Shown here one piece after another: positions 33,874 through 42,551 of a DNA stretch of 64,000 nt. The notes under the pieces were generated by a model. That model did no database searches. It saw nothing but the letters and a program-made list of their open reading frames with translations, and was not told the origin of the DNA. A program made the translations under genes and the position numbers. This DNA is from Methylohalobius crimeensis 10Ki. Its GTDB lineage: Bacteria; Pseudomonadota; Gammaproteobacteria; Methylococcales; Methylothermaceae. The stretch is taken from contig NZ_ATXB01000001.1 of NCBI RefSeq assembly GCF_000421465.1, forward strand, positions 2,325,001 to 2,389,000, written 5' to 3'. The stretch's first letter is position 1. Each line of letters opens with the position of its first letter.

Positions 33874-36077
33874 CACTTCCCTCCGATGAGTGTTCTGACC
33901 GCGGAGAGCAGAATTTCCGTTTCCACCGCTTTGTTGAGCACCTTACAGTTCAAATTCTGTTGCGCCTTGATTTCCGGCGTCGACGTGTCCCCGGTAAAGA
34001 GCAAGGCCGGAAGATTGTCGTCCAAGGCTTTGCGAACCTCTGCGATCACATCCATGCCGTTGCGCCCGGGCAACCGATAGTCGCAGATCATGGCGTCTGG
34101 CCGCACCCCGTCCGCAATCCATTGAAGCGCCTCGTCGCCGTTCGATGCGCCATGGACCTGATATCCGCCAGACCGCAAAATCAGGGTGATCGCGTCGACA
34201 AGCACGGAATCGTCGTCCACCACCAGCACGACGTAACCACCTGCCGCTTCATGCGTCGCTTGGGTCGATGGGTGGACAGCGGCCGGCGGTTTCGTCGTGC
34301 GCGCGAGGGGCACCTCGATCGCAAAGGTTGAACCGACGCCGGGCGTCGAATCGACTTTCAACCGGTGGTCGAGGAGTTCGGCGATCAGCTTGACGATCGA
34401 CAATCCCAAACCGAACCCCTTGTTCCGATCACGCATCGGATTATCGAGTTGATGGTAGGTCTCGAAAATGGTTTCCAAGTCCTTCTCGGCAATCCCCTTG
34501 CCGGTGTCGCTGACGGCGATCCAGGCACTGTGGGCGCCGCGATGACAGTCAATCTTGACGATGCCTTGATCGGTATAGCGAACCGCATTGGCCACGAAGT
34601 TGTCGAGCACGCGCTCGAGCAGCGCCGGATCGCTATGCACGATTGGGCTCGTTTCCACGCACTCGAGGCGCAAACTTTTTTCCGTTGCCTGCGCCAGATG
34701 ATTGGCGACGATTCGGCTCAGCACCGAGTGCAGCGGGAAGTCTATCTGTGACGGCTTCAACGTCCCGGATTCAAATTTCGACAGATCGAGCAAGTCGTTG
34801 AGCATATCCGCCATGGAAAGCAAGGGCTGACGAATTTTCTGGTAGAGTTCGCGCTGCTCCGGCCGCTCAAGCTGTGACGCCAATACCGAAAGGTAAAGCT
34901 CGGCCGCCTGCAAAGGCTGGCGCAGATCGTGGCTGACCGCACTCAAAAAGCGGGACTTTGTTTCATTCGCTCTATGACAGATCCTGTTCGCCTCCTCGAG
35001 TTCGGCCGTTCGCTCCCGCACGCGCCGCTCCAGCAACGCATGGCTTTGCCTCAGCTCCGCCTCGCTGCGTTTCCGCGCGGTAATGTCGCGATGAATCGAG
35101 ACAAAATTCGTGTGCCGGCCTTCGACATCGAATAAAGGGGTAATGAACCATTCGGTGTCGTAGCGCGAACCGTCCTTGCGATAATTGACGATTTCGGCGG
35201 TACAAGGATGCTCTGCCTGCAATTCGGCCTTGATTCGTGCAATCGCTTCGTGATCGGTGTCCTCCCCTTGCAGCATCCGTGGCGTCCGGCCAAGCAATTC
35301 GTCCCGGTGAAAACCGGAGATGCGGCACATGGCCTCGTTGACAAACACAATTGTGGGGTCGGGCCAGTCCAAATCGTCAGTTGTGATCAATACGCCTTCG
35401 CCCAGATGCGAAACCGCCGCGGCCAGTAAGCGGACTTCGCGGGTCTGTTCGACGATCTGCTGCTCTAGGGTATCGTTGAACCGGTGAAGCGCTTCTTTGT
35501 TTTTTTTCAAAAGCCGTTCCGCGGATTTGAGGTCGCTGATGTCGATCAACGCACAGCGGCAGAGGCGTCCCGGCTCGGCGCCGACGGAGATGCTTTCAAG
35601 GCGCAGGGTCCGGCTCGATCCTCCCGTCTTAACGAGCTCGATTTCGCAAATCTGCGGATCATCGCCGCCAAAAACGTCTTGCAGATGCAGATACAACACG
35701 TCCGCCGATTCCTGGGTCAGGAATTTCGAGAACGGACTCCGCGGCAATTGCGAACGGTTGACGCCTAACAGAGTGGAGGCCTTGTGGTTGGCTTCGAGAA
35801 TCGCGCCATCCTTTGCCAGCATGACATAGCCGAAAGGCGCAAAATCGTACAGATCGGTATATCGATCCCGCGCCTGCGCCAGTTCGTGTTGAGCCTGGCG
35901 CAATTCCTCGTTTTGGAGTTCGAGTTCTATCTGGTGGACGCTGAGTTCCTGGATCAACGCTCGAACATCCTCGGTTGCGAGGGTGGGATATTCCGATGGC
36001 CTTAGCTGCAACATCGCTTCGGCGCGCTTGCGTAAGCTATTGAACGAACCAGACATTTCCCCAGAACTTTTATCCAT
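33873..36077 (-). CDS. PAS-containing hybrid sensor histidine kinase with C-terminal receiver
   Basis: A 734-residue cytoplasmic kinase; no transmembrane helix is seen. An N-terminal coiled coil (about 30-75) is followed by PAS 1 (YDFAPFGYVMLAKDGAILEAN), a coiled coil and PAS 2 with a PAC motif (GRTPRMLQGEDTDHEA; NFVSIHRDITARKRSEAEL). The HisKA domain has the phospho-histidine in SAVSHDLRQPLQA. The HATPase domain has DNFVANAVRYTDQG, DTGKGIA and GFGLGLSIVK. A receiver domain (about 615-734) has VVDDDS, the phospho-acceptor in MICDYRLPGRNG, and a conserved Lys (LNKAV). The upstream CheB-CheR fusion on the same strand is a likely partner. Confidence 0.92.
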   Translation of the reverse strand: MDKSSGEMSGSFNSLRKRAEAMLQLRPSEYPTLATEDVRALIQELSVHQIELELQNEELRQAQHELAQARDRYTDLYDFAPFGYVMLAKDGAILEANHKASTLLGVNRSQLPRSPFSKFLTQESADVLYLHLQDVFGGDDPQICEIELVKTGGSSRTLRLESISVGAEPGRLCRCALIDISDLKSAERLLKKNKEALHRFNDTLEQQIVEQTREVRLLAAAVSHLGEGVLITTDDLDWPDPTIVFVNEAMCRISGFHRDELLGRTPRMLQGEDTDHEAIARIKAELQAEHPCTAEIVNYRKDGSRYDTEWFITPLFDVEGRHTNFVSIHRDITARKRSEAELRQSHALLERRVRERTAELEEANRICHRANETKSRFLSAVSHDLRQPLQAAELYLSVLASQLERPEQRELYQKIRQPLLSMADMLNDLLDLSKFESGTLKPSQIDFPLHSVLSRIVANHLAQATEKSLRLECVETSPIVHSDPALLERVLDNFVANAVRYTDQGIVKIDCHRGAHSAWIAVSDTGKGIAEKDLETIFETYHQLDNPMRDRNKGFGLGLSIVKLIAELLDHRLKVDSTPGVGSTFAIEVPLARTTKPPAAVHPSTQATHEAAGGYVVLVVDDDSVLVDAITLILRSGGYQVHGASNGDEALQWIADGVRPDAMICDYRLPGRNGMDVIAEVRKALDDNLPALLFTGDTSTPEIKAQQNLNCKVLNKAVETEILLSAVRTLIGGK

Positions 36078-36092
36078 TATGCGCTAGTCTCC

Positions 36093-39000
36093 TCACCGTT
36101 GACCGGGTGTCCTGTCCTCGAGCGCCACCAGGATCAAGTCGTTCACGCCCTCCGCCTGCTTCAACCGGCGGGCGTTGAGTACGAACTTACGGCGGCCGAG
36201 TTTCGGAACTTCCACTTCCACTTCAAAATCCTCGAATTGTGTATTCTTAGGCAGAATTTCTTCGAGCAAAACACGAAGCTTGGGGATATTCCATTGACCG
36301 GAGCCCAGTTGGTAAATCGGCTTGCCCTCGGTCTGCCGGGCGGTACATTGAAAAGTTCGGTAAAAGGCTTTACTTGCCGTCACGACGCGCAACTCGCCGT
36401 TTAACACAAGCAAAGGCGAGCGCACGGTATTGACGATGCTTTCGAAATAAAAACGCAACTTTTTGGTGACTTGCTCGCCCTGCTTGAGCGGGCCGATATT
36501 GACGAATGTCAGCACCAGACCGTCGATCCGGTTATCGGAAGTCCGGTAGGGCATGATCCGCATCAGATAACGGCCACCGTCCCGACTTTCGATCTCGGCT
36601 TCCTTGTATACCAGCGTTTTGAGCACGGCTCGGCAATCCTCGATCAAACCGCCGCTTTTAAGGTTCGAAGCCAATTCGCAGACCGGCCGTCCCACGTCGG
36701 TCGGGCGCAGCTTGATGAGTTCCTTCGCCTGCTCGGTGTAGCGTTTAATGTTCAAATCGTTGTCCAGGAACACCGTGGCGATGTCGGTGCTGTTCAACAG
36801 GTTCTGCATGTCATCGTTGGCCTGGGACAACTCATTCACCTTGGATTGCAATTCGGCGTTGACCGTGGTCAGTTCTTCGTTGAGCGATTGCATTTCTTCC
36901 TGCGAGGTTTCCAACTCTTCGTTGGTCGATTGCAGTTCCTCGTTGGTCGATTGCAGTTCCTCGTTCGAAGTTTCCAGTTCCTCCAACGTGGTCTGATAAG
37001 ATTCCTTCATGTATTGCAGTTCGCGCTCGAGTTGTTTTATGCGGTCGCCGTCGCCCGCCGCTTTGCGGTTGCGTTTACTTTTGCCTGCTTCAGGCAAGGG
37101 CGGGGTGGCGGGGCGAAACGTGACCAGCAACAATCCGCGAAGGGATTCCGGCTCCTGAATCTTCTCCACGCTCAGATTGGCATGGGCATAGTCGCCGTTG
37201 GTTTTGACCTGGAAAGCGTTGCGGATGACCTCCATGTCCTTTCTGGCGCAATCCCGCAGCGCCGCCGACAGCACGATCTTCAGGCCTTCCCGGGCCATTT
37301 CGAGCAGGTTGTTGCGCGGCTCCCCCTGGGCCGGTTCGAGGTAGGCGCCGGTGCGTCCATGGATATAGAGAATGTTGCCGCATTCGTTCACGACCACGCT
37401 AGCCGGCGCGAAGCGGCTAAGCAGCAGGCGCTCGATCAAGATCGACAGATGTGTTTCCTTGACGGGAGGTTCAGGCATGGTCGACACCGGCGTGCCTCGG
37501 TCTTGGTTCTTCGGCTGGGCGAGTATCTCCGGCAACGTGCGCATGGCGGTGGTCCATTCCTTGCGGCGATAAATCTTCCAGCGCTTGTCGAGCGGCTCGA
37601 ACAACTCGGAAAATTCACCGGTCGTTTCCGAAGGTCCGAGAAATAAAAGCCCGTCCGGCTTCAGCGCATAGTGAAACATTGGCTGCAGTTTTTTCTGCAG
37701 ATCACTATTCAGGTAGATTAACAGATTCCGGCAGGACAGAATGTCCAACTTGGTAAAAGGAGGATCCTTGATCACGTTCTGCTGCGCGAAGACAACCATC
37801 TCGCGAACCTCCTTGCGGATACGATAGAAACCGTCCTCGCTGAGAAAATAGCGTTCCAGCCATTTCGTGGGAATGTCCGATGCGATGCCATTGGGGTATT
37901 GTCCTGCCCGGGCCGTTTCGATCGCTTTCGCGTCCAAATCGGTGCCGAAGATCTGTACGTCGAAATACCGTTTCGCGGCCTCCATCCGTTCCCGCAGCAT
38001 GATGGCTAGGCTGTAAGCTTCTTCGCCCGTAGCGCAACCGGGAACCCAAACCCGCAGGGTATAGTATTCAGGCCGGGATTGGATCAGTTCGTCGAGATAG
38101 GAAGAAAGTGCTTCCCACGCTTCGAAATCGCGAAAAAAATGGGTGACCGTGATCAACAGCTCCTTGAAAAGGAGATCGATCTCGTGCGGGTTTTCCTGAA
38201 GATAACGCAAGTACTGATTGGGTTGCTTAATTTGATGCACATTCATTCGCCGTTCGATCCGGCGGCGGATGGTATTGCACTTATAGGCCGAGAAATCGTG
38301 TCCGGTACGGGCACGCAGCAGCACGATAATTTTCTGGAACGGTTCGTTCGGAATCGCAGGGAACCTGGAAGCGACTCGCACATTCGTCAAATAAGGCCCT
38401 TTGGCATAGGCGACCAGTTGTTCCGGCATCGCGGCGGGTGGTACCACGTAATCCACGAGACCCGTGGCGATTGCGCTTGACGGCATGCCCGCATATTTGG
38501 CGGACTGCGGTTGCTGAGCCATGACCATCCCGGATTCGCCCTTGATCGCTTTGACGCCGAGCGTGCCGTCGGTGCCGGTCCCGGACAACACGATGCAGAT
38601 TGCACGCTCTTTCTGATCATCGGCCAGCGAACGAAAGAAATAATCGATCGGCAAATGTGGCGCTTGTGCGCTTTCGGCTTCCATGCAGTGCAAGGTAGCA
38701 TTCATGATGGCGAGATAAATGCCCGATGGGCTGACATAGACCGAATTCGGCCGCAATATGATGCCGTCGGCCGCCTCGATCACCTTCATCCCGGTTTCTT
38801 TTCTGAGCAGCTCCGGCAGCAGACTGGTATGCCCGGGATGTTGGTGGGTCACCACCACGAAAGCCATGCCGGTATCGGTTGGCATGTTTTCGAACAACTC
38901 TTCGAGTGCTTCGAGTCCGCCGGCCGAGGCGCCAATGCCGACGACCGGAAAGCCGGAACCGCCATCCCGCTTTCCCGAACCCGGTGCATTTGTTTTTTTC

Positions 39001-39143
39001 ATTGAGATTGGGCCGGGTTGCAAATTCGGTTGAGCCGTCGAGCCTTTTTGGGATGCGCTGTTGGTAGTACCAGCGCTTCGTTTGGTTGCCATCAAATTTC
39101 GCTGTGATAAATTAATCATCTCTTTTAATATCATAACTGACAT
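36093..39143 (-). CDS. CheB-CheR-PAS fusion protein
   Basis: A 1016-residue multidomain protein. It has a CheB methylesterase (GIGASAGGLEALEELFE, VTHQHPGHTSLLPELL, SGTGTDGTLGVKAIKGESG: the Ser-His-Asp set is present), a CheR methyltransferase (VWVPGCATGEEAYSLAIMLRE; CRNLLIYL), a long coiled coil with repeated TSNEELQSTNEELQS, and two PAS-like domains. Such fusions occur with PAS hybrid kinases outside classical chemotaxis operons, often in stress or light signalling. No chemoreceptor or CheA gene is near. The gene is 15 bp from the kinase gene and probably co-transcribed. The ATG at 39143 is used; 39092 is an alternative. Confidence 0.92.
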   Translation of the reverse strand: MSVMILKEMINLSQRNLMATKRSAGTTNSASQKGSTAQPNLQPGPISMKKTNAPGSGKRDGGSGFPVVGIGASAGGLEALEELFENMPTDTGMAFVVVTHQHPGHTSLLPELLRKETGMKVIEAADGIILRPNSVYVSPSGIYLAIMNATLHCMEAESAQAPHLPIDYFFRSLADDQKERAICIVLSGTGTDGTLGVKAIKGESGMVMAQQPQSAKYAGMPSSAIATGLVDYVVPPAAMPEQLVAYAKGPYLTNVRVASRFPAIPNEPFQKIIVLLRARTGHDFSAYKCNTIRRRIERRMNVHQIKQPNQYLRYLQENPHEIDLLFKELLITVTHFFRDFEAWEALSSYLDELIQSRPEYYTLRVWVPGCATGEEAYSLAIMLRERMEAAKRYFDVQIFGTDLDAKAIETARAGQYPNGIASDIPTKWLERYFLSEDGFYRIRKEVREMVVFAQQNVIKDPPFTKLDILSCRNLLIYLNSDLQKKLQPMFHYALKPDGLLFLGPSETTGEFSELFEPLDKRWKIYRRKEWTTAMRTLPEILAQPKNQDRGTPVSTMPEPPVKETHLSILIERLLLSRFAPASVVVNECGNILYIHGRTGAYLEPAQGEPRNNLLEMAREGLKIVLSAALRDCARKDMEVIRNAFQVKTNGDYAHANLSVEKIQEPESLRGLLLVTFRPATPPLPEAGKSKRNRKAAGDGDRIKQLERELQYMKESYQTTLEELETSNEELQSTNEELQSTNEELETSQEEMQSLNEELTTVNAELQSKVNELSQANDDMQNLLNSTDIATVFLDNDLNIKRYTEQAKELIKLRPTDVGRPVCELASNLKSGGLIEDCRAVLKTLVYKEAEIESRDGGRYLMRIMPYRTSDNRIDGLVLTFVNIGPLKQGEQVTKKLRFYFESIVNTVRSPLLVLNGELRVVTASKAFYRTFQCTARQTEGKPIYQLGSGQWNIPKLRVLLEEILPKNTQFEDFEVEVEVPKLGRRKFVLNARRLKQAEGVNDLILVALEDRTPGQR

Positions 39144-39221
39144 TCACCCTGTCGGTGTCGCTCCTGTTGACGCCGGCGGAACGTACCGCCCGGCGCGGTT
39201 TGCTCTGAGGATAGAAATACC

Positions 39222-40925
39222 ATGCCCACTACGACCGAACAGTTATCCCGACCCCGATTTTGGGCACCCTCGACAATTGGGCACCGTTTTCTCTTGCCGG
39301 TTTTCCTTGGCATGCTGGTCGTGGCCTGCCATAAAGCCCCTCCCGAAGCGGCGACGGAACGCACTGCGCCCCTGCTCGAAGGCATGGGGAACCTTCACCA
39401 TTCCGTCACCGCCGACAATGCACTGGCGCAGCGCTTCTTCGACCAGGGGTTGACCCTGGCCTTCGGTTTCAATCACTGGGAAGCGGAGCGCTCCTTCCGG
39501 GAAGTGGCCCGCCTCGACCCCGATTGCGCCATGGCCTATTGGGGCATCGCCCTGGTTTTGGGACCCAACATCAACGCCGCCATGGAAGACGAGGCGGTAC
39601 CCAAAGCCTATCGGGCAATTCAGCAAGCACTGAAACGGACTCCCCGGGCGAGTGCCAAGGAACAAGCTTATATTCAAGCGCTTGCCAAGCGCTACGCTCC
39701 CGAGCCGGTAGCCGACCGGAAGCCGCTCGATCGCGCCTACGCCGAGGCCATGGGGGAAGTGGCGCAACGCTATCCGGACGATGCCGACGCGGCCGCCCTT
39801 TACGCCGAAGCCCTCATGGACTTGCACCCCTGGGACTATTGGGAAAAAGACGGTCGGCCGAAGCCGTGGACGCCCAAGATTCTGCGCGTTCTCGAATCCG
39901 GCTTACAGCGCTGGCCGGAGCATCCGGGGCTGAATCATTTCTACATTCACGCGGTCGAGGCCTCTGCCCATCCCGAGCGCGCCCTCCCCAGCGCCGACCG
40001 GCTCCTCCACCTGGTACCGGGCATCGGACACCTGGTGCACATGCCCGGGCATATTTATATTCGCACCGGCAGATATGCGGACGTGGTCACCGCCAACGAG
40101 CTCGCGATCGAGGCCGACAAACGTTATCTCAACCAATCCCAGGCTCAAGGGCTTTATCCCATCGGCTATGTGCCGCACAATCAGCACTTCCTATCGGCCG
40201 CCGCCGCCATGGCCGGGATGAGCGAGAAAGCCGTCTCCTCCGCCCGCCAACTGGCTTCCCGTCAGGACCCGGCACTGATGCGCGAGCCGGGCTACGGCAC
40301 CTTGCAGCACTACTTCATGATTCCGCTCTACGCGATGGTCCGATTCGGCCAATGGGACCCAATTCTGCGCGAACCGGCCCCGGAACCGGACCTTTTATAT
40401 CCCACCGGGGTGTGGCACTTCGCGCGCGGGATGGCCTACGCACGAAGCGGTCACTTGGACCAGGCCGATCGATCACTGGCTCAATTGCGGACAATCGCCG
40501 CCGATACCGATTTACGCCAAATCACCATTTGGGAAATCAATACCACCTACGAACTATTGCAAATCGCCACCGAAGTCTTGGCCGGGGAAATCGCGGCCAA
40601 GCGGGGAAACTACGGGGAAGCCGTCGATCACCTCCGGAACGCCGTTCGCCTGGAGGACCGACTCACCTACGACGAACCGCCGCCCTGGTATTTCCCGGCG
40701 CGCCACAATCTGGGCGCCGTCTTGTTGGAAGCCGATCGCGCGGCGGAGGCGGAAACGGTCTACCGCGAAGACCTGGCCAAATATCCGAAAAACGGCTGGT
40801 CGTTGTACGGCTTGCATTTGAGTCTCGCGAAACAAGGAAAGACGCAGGAAGCCGAAGCCGTAAAGCGCCGCTTTGCCAAGGCTTGGGCACAGGCGGACGT
40901 GCGCCTGACCACGTCGAGATTTTAG
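39222..40925 (+). CDS. TPR-repeat lipoprotein
   Basis: A 567-residue exported protein with a lipobox (MLVVA-C, Cys near residue 36) after a 20-residue positive/polar lead. TPR-like repeats begin near 60 (RFFDQGLTLAFGFNHWEAE). The conserved block HPGLNHFYIHAVEASAHPE and LVPGIGHLVHMPGHIYIRTGRYADV is typical of a family of uncharacterised bacterial TPR proteins. The histidines in MPGHIYIR could bind metal, but this is a guess. It diverges from the CheB-CheR gene and converges with the DinB-fold gene. Confidence 0.82.
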   Translation: MPTTTEQLSRPRFWAPSTIGHRFLLPVFLGMLVVACHKAPPEAATERTAPLLEGMGNLHHSVTADNALAQRFFDQGLTLAFGFNHWEAERSFREVARLDPDCAMAYWGIALVLGPNINAAMEDEAVPKAYRAIQQALKRTPRASAKEQAYIQALAKRYAPEPVADRKPLDRAYAEAMGEVAQRYPDDADAAALYAEALMDLHPWDYWEKDGRPKPWTPKILRVLESGLQRWPEHPGLNHFYIHAVEASAHPERALPSADRLLHLVPGIGHLVHMPGHIYIRTGRYADVVTANELAIEADKRYLNQSQAQGLYPIGYVPHNQHFLSAAAAMAGMSEKAVSSARQLASRQDPALMREPGYGTLQHYFMIPLYAMVRFGQWDPILREPAPEPDLLYPTGVWHFARGMAYARSGHLDQADRSLAQLRTIAADTDLRQITIWEINTTYELLQIATEVLAGEIAAKRGNYGEAVDHLRNAVRLEDRLTYDEPPPWYFPARHNLGAVLLEADRAAEAETVYREDLAKYPKNGWSLYGLHLSLAKQGKTQEAEAVKRRFAKAWAQADVRLTTSRF

Positions 40926-41434
40926 CTACTGACGTCCGCGACTCCGGGCATCCCAATCAGGTCGGTGACGCCGTAGCCATGGCCGAGCCGATTGATCAAG
41001 GCGGTAAGCTGTCCGCGATGGTGGATCTGGTGGTTAAACAGATGCGTCAGCATCACTCCGAGAGGTAGTGAGTTCGCCTTCCCGGTAACCGCGCTGGTAT
41101 AGGTGATCCGCTGAGTCAATCGATCGGCGGAAAGCGTGTCCATCTGCGTGATGATCTTGTCATCGGTCGCCGCTCGTTGGACACGCAACTCATCGAAATC
41201 GGCATATAGCTCCTCGGCCAGCGAAGCGATGGGGAGGGAACGACCGTTCATCCGTTCCAGCCATAGGCGATCCACCAACAGCAGATGATTGAGCGTGCCA
41301 TGAATGGAGCGAAAATAGGCGCCGAGGTCCCGCTTGCGTTCGGCGTCGCTTATCAGGGAACAGACCCGATACAGACGGTCGTTCATCCAGCGATTGTATT
41401 CCGCCTGCAGGTGAAAAATATCGATGGCGTTCAT
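40922..41434 (-). CDS. DinB/YfiT-fold protein
   Basis: A 170-residue four-helix-bundle protein of the DinB superfamily. The metal-site histidines are visible in SIHGTLNHLLLVDRLW and LFNHQIHHRGQLTALINRLG. Relatives include thiol-dependent transferases, but no substrate can be named. The ATG at 41434 overlaps the aminotransferase stop (ATGA). The frame is open to 41578, but that part lies inside the aminotransferase gene. Its own stop overlaps the converging TPR gene. Confidence 0.85.
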   Translation of the reverse strand: MNAIDIFHLQAEYNRWMNDRLYRVCSLISDAERKRDLGAYFRSIHGTLNHLLLVDRLWLERMNGRSLPIASLAEELYADFDELRVQRAATDDKIITQMDTLSADRLTQRITYTSAVTGKANSLPLGVMLTHLFNHQIHHRGQLTALINRLGHGYGVTDLIGMPGVADVSS

Positions 41435-42309
41435 TGGGAATCGCCGCATTCTTCTTGCACCAAGGCATGGAAACGCCGCCGCAGCTCGAGAAATACCGGT
41501 CCCGGACAATCCCCCATGGGCCGACCGTCCACCTCGGCCACCGGAATCAATTCCGCACCGGTACCGGTTAGAAAACACTCGCCAGCCGTGTAAAGGTCGT
41601 AAGGCGCCAGCGGGATTTCAGCCACCGAAATGCCCGCATCGCGCGCCAACCCCATGATCAATTCCCGGGTAATCCCGGCCAGCGCTCCTTCCACCGGCGG
41701 CGGCGTCGCCAGTTCCCCTTGGCGCACCACGAACACATTGTCGGCCGTGCCCTCGGCGATCCGCCCGGCGCGGTTGAGCATCACCGCCTCGTCGGCACCG
41801 GCTTGATGGGCCTCCATGCGGGCCAGAATAGGATTGAGGTAGTTGAGACTCTTGATGCGCGGGTCCAGTCCATCCGCCGGCAGGCGACGGGTAGCGGCGA
41901 TAATCACCCGGACTCCCTCCCGGCGTTTCCGCTCGCTGACCAACTGCAGCCGCGTGGCGATGAGAATCACGTTGGGCCGAGTGCAATCTTCCGGATTCAA
42001 ACCCATGGGGCCGCTTCCCCGGGTGACGATGAGGCGCAAGTAACCGTCGTCCTCGGCGAAAGCGGCGATGACCTCTTCCACGGCTCGGGTCAGTCGTTCC
42101 CGGGGACAGGGCAAAGTCAGTCGAATGGCGGCACAGGAATCGGCCAGGCGCTGCAAATGGGCCGCCAGACGAAAGGCGCGGCGGCGGTAGAAACGGATGC
42201 CCTCGAATACCCCATCCCCGTAGAGCAAGCCATGGTCGGTCACCGGGACGGTGGCGGCGTTTCCCGGCAGTAAGCGGCCATTGATCCAGCACAAAGTCGG
42301 ATCGGTCAT
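41431..42309 (-). CDS. Fold-type IV aminotransferase (D-amino acid / branched-chain type)
   Basis: A 292-residue PLP enzyme. It has GLLYGDGVFEGIRFYRRRAFRL, the PLP lysine in DPRIKSLNYLNPILARMEA, the glutamate in NRAGRIAEGTADNVF, and LTGTGAELIPVAEVDGR. The family includes IlvE, D-alanine aminotransferase and aminodeoxychorismate lyase, and I cannot choose among them with certainty. The sequence resembles IlvE-like proteins paired with MocR regulators. It diverges from such a MocR gene, which likely controls it, and is coupled to the DinB-fold gene. Confidence 0.85.
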   Translation of the reverse strand: MTDPTLCWINGRLLPGNAATVPVTDHGLLYGDGVFEGIRFYRRRAFRLAAHLQRLADSCAAIRLTLPCPRERLTRAVEEVIAAFAEDDGYLRLIVTRGSGPMGLNPEDCTRPNVILIATRLQLVSERKRREGVRVIIAATRRLPADGLDPRIKSLNYLNPILARMEAHQAGADEAVMLNRAGRIAEGTADNVFVVRQGELATPPPVEGALAGITRELIMGLARDAGISVAEIPLAPYDLYTAGECFLTGTGAELIPVAEVDGRPMGDCPGPVFLELRRRFHALVQEECGDSQ

Positions 42310-42440
42310 AACAACTCTCCTGACGATCAGTTAGGTCCAGTGATATCGGATGGATTGGAAGTCATCGACTCAATGTTAACGCGAGCAAGCGATTTCGGGT
42401 TGATTCCAGGCTCGATACAGCGTAAAACACCCCATGAAAC

Positions 42441-42504
42441 AAGTACAGTTCCAGAAAATAGAAAATAAAAACGGTACAGATTGAAGTTTTTACCCACTGT
42501 ACCG
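42441..42504. promoter_or_regulatory. GTAC repeat cluster between the aminotransferase and MocR genes
   Basis: Three related octamers lie in the 242-bp divergent region. AAGTACAG (42441-42448) and CGGTACAG (42472-42479) are direct repeats 31 bp apart. CTGTACCG (42497-42504) is the exact inverse of the second. Spacings of about three and two and a half helical turns fit a dimeric GntR/MocR regulator. Binding is an inference. Confidence 0.5.
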
Positions 42505-42551
42505 GTCATTTCGCCAACCAACTGTATTCAATCGAGGGCATTCTCCGGAAC

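Noticed and set aside
36471-37646. A 391-codon frame on the plus strand opposite the CheB-CheR fusion
   Set aside because: It lies wholly antisense to a gene with intact domains, and its low-complexity composition reflects the coiled-coil codons on the other strand.
39524-41068. A 514-codon frame overlapping the TPR lipoprotein gene
   Set aside because: It overlaps the real gene in another frame, is Arg/Gly/Ser-rich as expected from a GC-rich shadow, and runs into the converging DinB-fold gene.
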